A stretch of DNA of 64,000 nucleotides, taken from the NCBI RefSeq assembly GCF_003672135.1, contig NC_039513.1, positions 13,615,971 through 13,679,970 of the forward strand, in the 5' to 3' direction. The notes beneath the pieces are model-generated. The model saw nothing but the letters and a program-made list of their open reading frames with translations, did not search any database and was not told the DNA's origin. This DNA is from Ooceraea biroi (taxonomy: Eukaryota > Arthropoda > Insecta > Hymenoptera > Formicidae). Made by a program: the position numbers and the translations under genes. This document shows positions 34,686-44,489 of this stretch, piece after piece; position 1 is the first letter of the stretch, and the number at the start of each line of letters is the position of its first letter.

Positions 34686-35960
34686 AAAGAACAATGCTAG
34701 TTAGGGCCAAAATTTGCCTGTAAGGGAAACGTACGAAATTGGTCAATCTGTATGTTTATGGATCTGCTGAACTCAAATATGAAAGTTAAAATTCTCCAAA
34801 CCCCGGGGAAAGTTGTAAAAAAATAGATTTTTGACAGAAAAACTTCGTCTTGCACCAAATAATTTCTAATGAATATATAATAATTATGAACAATATAATT
34901 GATTTTATATTGTTTTTTAATAGTATTTTGAAGAGAGAGAAAGAGAGAAAGGGAGAAAGGGAAGGAAAGGCATTGCGACCGCTCATTTTCACCAAAATTC
35001 CACATTTTTATGGTTCTATGATTTGCAAGTTTCTTACTCTTTTCATTATTCTCTAACATTTCGTATATACATTTTCTTTTCTTATTGTAAAGATATAATA
35101 GGGCGGTAAAAAATATATATATATATATATATATACACACAATATATGTGAATATGAATATAAGTATATTTAACAAAATCTAATATTACATGCGGAATAA
35201 GGATACAATGACATATGCAGTCTTAGGGTACGTTTATGTTGGAGCAGAGAGAGAGATAAACAATAAGAGCGGTGATACTAGCATAGTACCGCGTTGCGTA
35301 TCGCAACGTGTCTACTCAGTCACTAGTTGCACAAAATAGAGCTAAGAACGACATTCCAGTCAGTCCACGAAGCTATCGCACGACGTGTGTTACTCTGTAT
35401 TGCGTTCATCGCTCCTTACGTATCTTCGTATACTTTCCTTAAATCATATTAGTTCTATTTTTTATTTGCATATTACTTTTGTAGTAACCCGGTCAGGATT
35501 CGAGGGTTATTAAAAGACACGGCTGTACTTCGAGAATAACGATATAATAGTATATATATATATATGGAATAGGTTAAGATACACTTCGAACATGTCTGAC
35601 GCTCGCGAGAGATCTGCTCGCTCTTCTTGCCGAGCGCGGCGACTGCCGAACTACTACGCGAGTCAACGCACGCACTTACATACTAGCGCGCAACTAATAA
35701 CGTAACAAAAATCGCCAGACAAACGCCTACACTTTTAAGGTTTATTTCATTTTCCCTGTTATCCTTGAACTAAGTTCGAATTAACTGTCATTATGGTTAA
35801 TAAATGTGTCAATATGCGGTACTATGCTAGTATCACCGCTCTTATTGTTTATCTCTGCTCCAACATAAACGTACCCTAAGACTGCATATGTCATTGTATC
35901 CTTATTCCGCATGTAATATTAGATTTTGTTAAATATACTTATATTCATATTCACATATAT

Positions 35961-35998
<38 letters not shown>

Positions 35999-36411
35999 AC
36001 CGCCCTATTATATCTTTACAATAAGAAAAGAAAATGTGTATACGAAATGTTAGAGAATAATGAAAGGGTAAGAAACTTGCAAACCATAGAACCATAAAAA
36101 TGTGGAATTTCGGTGAAAATGAGCGGTCGCAATGCCTTTCCTTCCCTTTCTCTCTTTCTCTCTCTTCAAAATACTATTAAAAAACAATATAAAATCAATT
36201 ATATTGTTCATAATTATTATATATTCATTAGAAATTATTTGGTGCAAGACGAAGTTTTTCTGTCAAAAACCTATTTTTTTACAACTTTCCCCGGGGTTTG
36301 GAGAATTTTAACTTTCATATTTGGGTTCAGCAGATCCATAAACATACAGATTGACCAATTTCGTACGTTTCCCTTACAGGCAAATTTTGGCCCTAACTAG
36401 CATTGTTCTTT
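34686..36411. mobile_element. Nested 1.7-kb foldback element with ~600-bp arms
   Basis: Left arm 34686-35292 (607 bp) and right arm 35816-36411 (596 bp) are almost perfectly complementary, from AAAGAACAATGCTAGTTAGG at the outside to GCATAGTACCGC at the inside. The small length difference comes mainly from a GA tract (34930s) and a TA microsatellite (35108-35139 versus 35964-35996). The 523-bp spacer has no long frame and is more GC-rich than the arms. The element interrupts the DD41D transposase near its C-terminus. I could not find a convincing direct target duplication, so the outer limits may be off by several bases. Transcripts across it would form long hairpin RNA. Confidence 0.85.
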
Positions 36412-37032
36412 CATGTCGATTTTCTTTCACCTCCATAAATGCAATATTAATTCTTTCTATTAATTCGTTGCGAGTGTTAATTCTTGTCCGATAAACTTTT
36501 TCTTTCACCATTCCCCACAAATAAAAATCCAGTGGGGTAATATCTGGTGATCTCGGGGGCCAAGAAATTGGTCCTCTTCGACCTATCCACCGTTGAGGAT
36601 ATGTTTCATCTAACCATTGTCTCACGTGTCTTCCGTAGTGTGCCGGACAACCATCTAACTGTATCCATAAATTTTGTCGAATGGCATATGGCATATTTTC
36701 CAAAAGTTCTGGATGCAAATTATTTTGTAAAAAATCCAAAAAAGAATTGCAGTTAAATGTTCTGGTAAGAAATAAGGTCCAATTATCTCATCATTACACA
36801 TGCCTGCCCATACGTTGCATTTAAATTGGGGTATAAAATTAAACAAAATACCGATAATTTTTGAGTAAAAAACTTTTTATCCAAAGTTTATGGTTTTTGA
36901 ATAGCCTTTTAACCTCTACCTGTTAGGGTATCTTCGCTGATATTCTCTCACAGCAGCTCGGGCATTTCCATTACAGTAGCCGTAGATGTAAATCATATCT
37001 GCGTATTCTTCATACGAAAATAACTGTGGCAT
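36412..37032 (-). pseudogene. DD41D transposase remnant with internal deletion
   Basis: From 37032 the minus strand reads MPQLFSYEEYADMIYIYG and CNGNARAAVREYQRRYPN, the N-terminal HTH (DUF4817-type) of this family. It then jumps, near 36850-36920, to the middle of the catalytic domain (KCNVWAGMCNDEIIGPYFLP), so the second HTH and the first catalytic aspartate are missing. Later frames hold IQLDGCPAHYGRHV and WPPRSPDITPLDFYLWG with 41 residues between the aspartates, and end at AFMEVKENRHE where the nested insertion begins. The family normally has about 350-400 aa. Inactive. Confidence 0.88.
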
Positions 37033-37374
37033 TTTGACACAAAGTTGTAAAACTCACTCAGAGATACTCATCCAATACTAACAGACATTAATACTAACTA
37101 TCAATAATAACAGAAGATACATTGATAACTTTCGATGTTGTCAAGTAGTAAATAACAACAATCTTCATGTTTTCACGATTTGTGTTTACCGCTCACACGG
37201 TGAATACAATACCATTATAATAGTAAGAACAAGTCCGTTATCATTTCATTTTATTTTTGTTATAACTTTTTAATAAAGCATTTGTAAGTCTATGTTTATA
37301 TAACATTTTTTTCTTATTTTTACTCGTAAAACATGCTGACACAGTTTGGCGGAAAAAACCTGAATCACCCTGTA

Positions 37375-37528
37375 TATTTTTTTAATAGTTTTAAAATATC
37401 AAAGTTTTATTATAGAAAATACTTTATCAAGCACACGGTTCGCATACAAGTGATGAAACTTTTTTATATACATGAATCGGTGGACATCTCACTCACTTCA
37501 GTCACTCACTTTGTTAGAGCGAGTAGTA
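37375..37528. other. Short spacer upstream of U2 copy 2
   Basis: AT-rich, no feature recognised apart from TCACTCACTTCAGTCACTCACT near 37489-37510. Confidence 0.5.
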
Positions 37529-37626
37529 CGTTCGTCTACCGCTATGCGGCCTGCTACTCTATGTCGTTCTCGTGAGTGAAATTTCGCCACTAATGCTATA
37601 TAAAGTCTACGAAATGCTGGAATGGC
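37529..37626 (+). promoter_or_regulatory. Conserved U2 upstream region (likely snRNA promoter), copy 2
   Basis: Matches the upstream region of copy 1 over about 98 bp with four mismatches, at an exact offset of 4620 bp. It has the same CGTTCTCGTGAG..AAATTTCGCC block and the same CTATATAAAG position. The match ends abruptly upstream, as expected if only the regulatory part is constrained or the duplication ended there. Confidence 0.65.
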
Positions 37627-37813
37627 ATCGCTTCTCGGCTCTCTGAGCTAAGATCAAATGTGTAGTATCTGTTCTTATCAGCTTAATATCTGATACAATC
37701 CCCATGTGGGATTCAGAATATTAAACTGATTTTTGGAAACTGGCGGAGGTATGGAGCTTGCTCCGACTCCGCCACTGGTCATCCCGACATTGCAGTACCA
37801 TCGGGATTGGCCT
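37627..37813 (+). ncRNA. U2: U2 spliceosomal snRNA, copy 2
   Basis: Same 187-nt RNA as copy 1 with the same landmarks (5' ATCGCTTCTCGG, GTGTAGTATCTG branch-site segment, Sm site ATTTTTGG, GGAGCTTGCTCC hairpin, CATTGCAGTACC 3' loop). The only differences are C at 37744 and G at 37771, where copy 1 has T and A. These positions pair in the stem formed by GGCGGAG (37742-37748) and CTCCGCC (37767-37773), so the pair changed from U-A to C-G with the structure kept. The first 24 bases of 3' flank are also shared with copy 1. Two intact copies plus shared promoter sequence suggest that both are expressed. Confidence 0.95.
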
Positions 37814-37874
37814 CCTAATTAATACCAAAAATAATTTCTAGAAGGATTATAGAATAGCCAGGAATCTTCGAATA

Positions 37875-38113
37875 GGGTGAATGCACCGTTTGTGGCCATT
37901 GCGCCTATTTTGGCCATCTTCGTCATTTATTAAGATTTTCTAAGTTATAGGGTTGGTTGTAGTGCGCAGCAATCGCGAAATGAATGTATAAATATATCTT
38001 ACACAATTTTATATAAATTGCTGCGCACTACAGCCGACCCTAACTTAGAAAATCTTAATAAATGACGAAGATGGCCAAAATAGGCGCAATGGCCACAAAC
38101 GGTGCATTCACCC
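37875..38113. mobile_element. 239-bp TA-flanked MITE
   Basis: Near-perfect palindrome with ends GGGTGAATGCACCGTTTGTG and TA at 37873-37874 and 38114-38115. The arms are about 100 bp each around a short AT-rich centre near 37985. Non-autonomous Tc1/mariner-like structure, no coding content. Confidence 0.9.
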
Positions 38114-38214
38114 TACTCACTCGATCTGACAATCATACACGGACTTGATGCCGTTTTTAGTTTGGTTGTTTTTATTTTTACTGAATGTGCTCTGCAATTA
38201 GAGATATTTTTATT

Positions 38215-38372
38215 GGCTGCGTTCGGCAGAAAAAGCTGCTTTGCAACCGTTGTAAAATTCGTGAATATAATTGGCGTATGCTTTTAGATTCAATCAAAAT
38301 TAAGCGCATACGCCAATCAGATTCACGATTTTTACAACAGTTGCAAAGCAGCTTTTTCTGCCGAACGCAGCC
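38215..38372. mobile_element. 158-bp palindromic MITE with 3-bp ATT flanks
   Basis: Inverted arms of about 70 bp with ends GGCTGCGTTCGGCAGAAAAA. ATT occurs directly outside both ends (38212-38214 and 38373-38375), suggesting a 3-bp target duplication as in PIF/Harbinger-type elements, although those usually prefer TTA/TAA. Central loop at about 38284-38307. Confidence 0.85.
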
Positions 38373-38375
38373 ATT

Positions 38376-41300
38376 AGCTTTTATTAAATATTTTTCATAA
38401 AAACATGCATTTACTTAAACAAGTAGATGATACGTAGTAAACTCTTCATCACGTTATTATCGTCATGATCTCGATATTGGAACGTGAACGTATGCGTGTC
38501 GTCTTTATATTGTCTTTCGTGAGCGGAACGAATTCAATATCTAGAGCCATCCTAATGATAATCGATAACTATGAGGGATGATCCGGGTACGACTCCATTA
38601 CGGAAATTAATCGCTCCGTCGGAGCAGGCGGTGCAAATCGTCCTAGTAATCAGTAATCATGGAGATGCAACCGTTGCTCGTCCTCTCTTTTACGAGGCCT
38701 TCGTGCCTCCCTCCCTTTCTCTTTCCCTCTCCCTCCTTCTTTCTTGTTTCCTTCCCTGTATACGAGGAGCGGTCTTCGGCCTCTCTTTCGTTCTCTCTTG
38801 GAGAGTACACGTGTAGATCATTCCCTCCCAACCTTTTTGCACGCGAGATTTTCTTGCGGGTGGTCCCTCGCAAACGCATCCTGAAACGTCACCCGCCACG
38901 TCGGATTACGTGCGGCGTGGCACGACTTTTGCCATCGTTGGCTGTTGATTTTTACACCCCGTAAACATGAGACGTCCAAATCGATTGATCAATTTGTTGA
39001 AATCGACCAGAATTAATTCGACGAGCATTAAGATGAAAAATTCCACTCCCGCTACATTAGCACAGGTCATTTAACTGTTGACGCAGCAACCGTCCATCTA
39101 GCAGCTCCGGTTTTATTTCGCTCTCACGAAGACGCATGATACTGTTTGCTCACGTTTTCATATTTGCGAGGACATAGATTCACAAATGAGAGCGGGATTA
39201 ATGCAGAGAATCTTCTGGGATTCATGTCGCTCATAAAAAGATTTATTGAGAAGCGCTAGCCTAGATCTACATTTTGTATCTAATTCTCGTGCTTACCGTG
39301 CTCGGTAATCGGCGGCGATACCTTAACGATACTTTAACGACGCTTTAACGTACCATATTTCCGAGCGTCTCATCGAGCGGATGGGGATATTTATCGTTCC
39401 CTAATAGCGCGTCTCCTAAAACGTCACGAGCGCGATTATTGTGAAACGTAAAATTTGCATATTGTTTTATCGGACAACGTGCACGCCCGTTGTTAGGATT
39501 CACGGGCGGGAATCCTGCAGGTGGAATGGTGATAAATTGGCCGGCTAATGGGACGATAGTTCGTTACGAGGGGACATAATCGCGCGCCGCGACGTAAAAT
39601 TAATCGAACGCCGGCAAAAACGTGATCGAGCTGATGCACGCCTGGGACGGTGCTGGAGAAGAATGAGAAAAAGAGAGAGAGAAGCCCAGAAGCGGGGAGG
39701 GAAACCACATGTGAAAAATGCGGAATGGGATTAACGAAGATCACGACGAGGAGAGCAGGACAGGGCGCGAGCGGGAACATTTAACTAAGTTATAATAAAT
39801 GAAGTTGCGGGTTCGGTTTGAATTTATGCTGCGGCTCGCAGCTCTCGTCCCGCCTGCCCGGTCCCATCGATGATTCGTTGTAACGTTAAATGCTCGGGCA
39901 ACCCTCTAGAAATGATGAATTAGAATTATCTGATGATCCGGTACAAGCGCGTCCGCGAGCGTTGCCGTTCGCTGCGTTTCGTTGATGATCGCGCGCCACG
40001 CGAATGCTCCGAGGCTCATTAATATTTCTCCATTATGATACTCTCGAATGAGCTCCCCGATACGTCGCGAGGGAAGCCTGTTCTGTCGCCGTCCATGCTC
40101 GCCATATGCTCGAACGGGTTAACGATATCGAATTCAGCGCCGCGAGCATACATAATTAATTTATTGTTATATTCCTGTAACCCGTTTGATCTATCCGATC
40201 CGAGGTCGCATCCGAAGAACGGCGGCCACTAACGATTATTAGCACGCGAGATGAAGTCCCTCGTCTCGTTTTCCCCGCCGTCGAACCTTTGCCGTCCTCC
40301 CTTCCCGCCTTCCCTTTTCCTCCGGTCTGAAACGCGATCAACCTCGCCCTTCACAATCCAGCTCAATGTACGCTAATTGGTGCGTTCGCCACGTCGCGAT
40401 ATTTTACCGTCCGGTATTTAATATCTCGTTTGCTGGCCATTCAGCTACGACCGAGCACCCGGATCGCTCGCGTCGCCTTAAAACCGCGCGTTTACGCGGC
40501 GCATTCTCCAACGGCCGCGACGGAAGATTACGCTACATCGATGCTTATCGCGACTTTATTACTACTCCGGTCATGACACTTTTCAAACGGCCCGTGACCT
40601 GCTGTATCTGCTCCAATCTGTATTTTTTTTTCGATAATCGCAGTTTTCCTCTGACAGCATGCCGCGGAACAAAGGCGGGGAACTGAGAATAGCATGTTGC
40701 AGAAAACTTGCGAACAAATAGTAATAATGTCATATTTTTAGAGCAGCTTGTGCGTTGAAAAATTTAATTGTTAATTGCTGTACATGTGTGTGTCTTATTC
40801 TTAGATCATTCTTACGGTTGGACGCTTGCAAAAGTTGTCGATGATTTCCGTCACGAGTTTCTGTTGGCTCACGCACGTCGATGTTCTCGCGCGTACTCGC
40901 GCAATCTTTCCCTTATTATTTAATTTATCGCTAATTAAACGTTATTCATGCGGGAAATCGAAGACGCTGCCTGAAAACGGGTACGTTTACCCACCGCGCG
41001 AGAAGAGAAGCCCTTCCCTTGTGCCCACTCATCCCGACGGCCGAGCCTCTCTCGCGTGTTCGTGTTAACCCTTTAATTGATCGCCCGAGGCGAGCTCCTC
41101 TTTCTTTCCTTTTCTCTTTCTCTCTCTCTTTCTCTTTCCTCTAGCGGTCGCGAAAAACCTCGATTCATTCTTGTTTTCTTTTACGACGCTCGTATAACCA
41201 CCACGCGTGGTTATTCCATGGAAATTTTTGTCTGCTGCAATTGAAGCAGCTAATAATAGTTCCTCTAATTAAATCAAATCGCTTTCTTTGTATTTCGTTT

Positions 41301-44300
41301 TTTCTACTTCGACAAATTCTTCTATTGTTATACATTATTGTTACAAAATTTCTGCGACGAGTAAAATGTGCAAGCTGCAGTATTTATTTAACATAATATA
41401 TAGCATCAAGAAGAATGGCAAAAACGCAAGTATTATCGATACAGTCAGCGAATTGCCAAGCTCAAAGATGGTCCTCTCAACTTGCTTACCGGACGTTCGT
41501 AATTCTCCTGCGTTAAACGTCACTTTGTCTCACCGCAGTTGCGATACGGGCCACGGAATTTACTCGAAGTTCAGCGACGTTCGCATTTCCAACGCGCATC
41601 CGTAATCTGCCGAGCGTCGGCTTTATCTATCCGTTCATGATACGCGCCGTCAGCTTTCCTCGCAAAGCTCAGCGCGATACGGCGGCCCGCAGCCTCGCGT
41701 GTTCACGCGATTTTCGAGCCGGCTCGACTCGTCTGCGGGAACGCAAATGCGACGATGACTTCGCTTAAAGAGCAAGCAAACCAGGCCGCGTCACGCGAGG
41801 AGGGAGGAAGAGGAAGTTTCCGGTCGGGTAGGCTGGTCTTGAAGTCGATCGTCGCGAAGTCGCGTTCTATGGCGAAGCCGCTTCAGCGAGAAGGAGCTCG
41901 CGGGAGCGCGAACGGCGACGAAGTCGTCGCTGGGGCATGCGGCGAAGTGACAGCATCCGCTGGACTGGAATATTCTTCGGCAATGATCACCGAGGAACGC
42001 AGAGGAAGTACACACATCTTCCGTGCATGTCATGAGGCATCGATTCTCTTAGGTACTCGCGTTCTCCAATATGGCGCGTTCTAATTAATCGAGATAATTA
42101 GAAATTACCGCCACACGTAAATATTCTCCCGACGTCCCCGATTCCTCTCGCAAGCGAAATCTGTTGCGCATCGCTGCTTTTTCCTTTTACGACCTTTTTG
42201 TGGTTTCGCTGGCTCGCAAACGTGAGAGTTTCAGTTTCCCGAATTACCGTTTGCTTTTTGAGCGAATACGTTTCTATCCCCTGACGGAGGCCGAGCCGAG
42301 CGGATTCCGCGCGGCCGATTCCCCGGGTGCGAAATTGCTGGCGTTCCGCGAGTTTCGCCCGCAAGAGGGGAAGTTTTGTGTCCACGCGGTCGACGAAGGG
42401 AAAACCGTCTGTGCTCGTTCTTCCTCGCGGACAAGAGAATAAAATCGCAAGCAAGGAGGACGCGGAGGAGGAGGAAAAAGAAGGTCCATTCCGCCGATTC
42501 TTCAGCGGCCGCGAAGGACGCGCAAAAGGATACGCAGGCTCCTTCCTTCTTCTTGCCGCTGCGGCCGTTGCAGCTCGCTCTCGCAGCGACAGGATAAGTA
42601 AGGGTAACTACGTCTCAATAGCCTCCATCGCGGTAAACCGAGGAGCGCGAACCCTAATATGGAATTGCTCCCAACAACCCACCACCGCCACCGCCATCAG
42701 CAGCAGCAGCATTACCAGAACGAACGAAGAGAAGCGGACGAGGGGGCGAGGACCGGGACGAGAGCGCCAAACGAGGGGAAAGATGCGGCGGGGAGAGGAG
42801 AGGGTATTGTAAATTATTATTGCCGCTAGTTTCTTGCCCCGAGCACGCTGGCTAGCCTCTGCCTACTGCCACGCCGTACGCGTTACTGCGCTACTTATCT
42901 TCGTGCCTACCCGCGGCAAGAGTCTTCCTCCTGCTCCTTATCTTCTTCTTCTGCTTCCCCTCCATCCTCGGCCGCCTCTTCTTCACGTGCATCTCTTCTT
43001 CATATTCGCCCCTTCGTCTTCCTCGTGGCTGCGGCCCGGCGGTCTCGCCGTTCCGCAACATCGTTGCTCGGCCCGTGATCTCGTTGTTCTCCTCTTCCTG
43101 GCTGCAGCGCAATATCGATACGTCGATAAAAAGCGAACCTCTCTTTCTGTGACGACCGCTTTTGCTCTCGTGGCTCTGGATCTCTTCCGTTCGGCTCCGT
43201 AATTTGCTTGCTGCGTCCACTTCTACCCGTTGATAGCGCTACGAAGTCGAGGAGGTTTATCCGTGATGATTGACGTCGTCAAAAATCGATCCAGTTTTGG
43301 TCCCGTTATCGATGGTTGTTTAATTAAAAATCAGAAATCCGTTTAATCTTTTTCGTTGTTTTCATCGTGTACCTTCTTGAAACTTTTATGGTGTCTGGTG
43401 TTGAAGAGAAAATACCGAGTCGTTCGTTTCTTGCCGCTTCGGCCTCGAATAAGCATCTGCGAAACGCAGGCTCGCGAGTGAAGTAGAAGTATCGCTTCAC
43501 GGGGGGGAAAATCTCTCAGGCATTACTTTGTCAATCTTGATTTAATGACGCGCGTCGCGATTACGTCGTTTTCTACGAGACAAGAAAGGAGGATACCGTG
43601 CCGCAATTCTCTCTTTCTCTCTCTGGTTTTCTCGAGAAGATAACTTTTTGACTCTTTGTTTCCTCGCGAGCTTGCGTAATGGCTGCGTTACTCAAGCGGA
43701 GAGACTATCGTAACGATGTCAAGAACGTTTTTACGGTAGGACAGGTCCGGGACTTATCTTCATATTTGCTCTTGCGGCAAATATTTTGCCGTTCTGCCTC
43801 GCGGTACGTCCGAGCCATTGTTCTCCGTACGAGAGAGAGAGAGAGGAGGCAGAGCCCAGCCCAGAGGAGACGACGAGGAATCTTGTAACGCTCGGTTATA
43901 GCCATTAATCTTCCGCGGCGGGGGAGCCGGGGGTCCTTGCGATTCGTCGTCTAATCGAAACGCCACGGCGCTTGACACGTCGTCGTCAATACGCGAACGA
44001 TACCGGAATTTATCGTCCGATCGAAGGTCGGCCGCGTTGCCGCCTATCGAAAACCGGTGATCACGGTGGAGTAAAGGCGCGGTTAACGACAGTACGCGAT
44101 TATGGCACGTTCGTGCGACGACGATCGTTATCTTTACGAGCGGCGAGGGCGCCGATGCACGATCGCAGATTCGTGGCGAGGCGCGCCGCGTACCTCGTTC
44201 CCGACAGGTGTGTCCGACGACGCATGGTGCTCAGGGTGGGAAGAAATATCTCCCCGACACGGACGAGATCAGACGTGTCTCACCCCCTCATTTATAATGC

Positions 44301-44487
44301 CCTGAAATTTTCTCATATTTTCGGAAGTTTCTTCCCTTCGCGATGCCATTTAATCGGTGCGATCGATGTGTAATTCAAAATTGTAAACGCGTTGAGAAAG
44401 TACACGTTCGTGTAGAAATTCTGAACAATCTCTAGACAAAAAGATGGCAATTATGTCCTTTTTTTATCGATGCGAGAGAAATGTACA
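38376..44487. other. Gene-free background
   Basis: About 6.1 kb without a recognised gene or transposon. CT/GA tracts lie near 38705-38755, 41105-41145, 42465-42480 and 43605-43630. Frames in 42164-42812 (up to 161 aa) and 43972-44373 are arginine/serine-rich and overlap frames on the other strand. The strongly biased, CpG-rich 41.6-44.3 kb segment could be an untranslated exon or promoter region of a host gene, but nothing proves it. Confidence 0.45.
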
Positions 44488-44489
44488 TA

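Larger units (their letters stand above)
34432..37372 (-). mobile_element. DD41D-type transposon interrupted by a foldback element
   Basis: Inverted ends of about 130 bp beginning CAGGGTGATTCAGGTTTTTT, TA at 34430-34431 and 37373-37374. The total is 2941 bp, but 34686-36411 is a separate nested insertion, leaving about 1215 bp of original element. It carries a transposase remnant on the minus strand in two pieces (36412-37032 and 34609-34685). It lies between the two U2 genes. Confidence 0.9.

Noticed and set aside
35237..35867. TGTTGGA...TCCAACA ends resembling a copia-type LTR
   Set aside because: The sequence outside these ends continues as the same inverted repeat, so it is part of the foldback arms; there is no direct target duplication.
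42164..42812. Possible host exon in a CpG-rich segment
   Set aside because: Frames are basic and low-complexity (lysine/arginine, serine runs), with no domain; an untranslated or promoter region is as likely.
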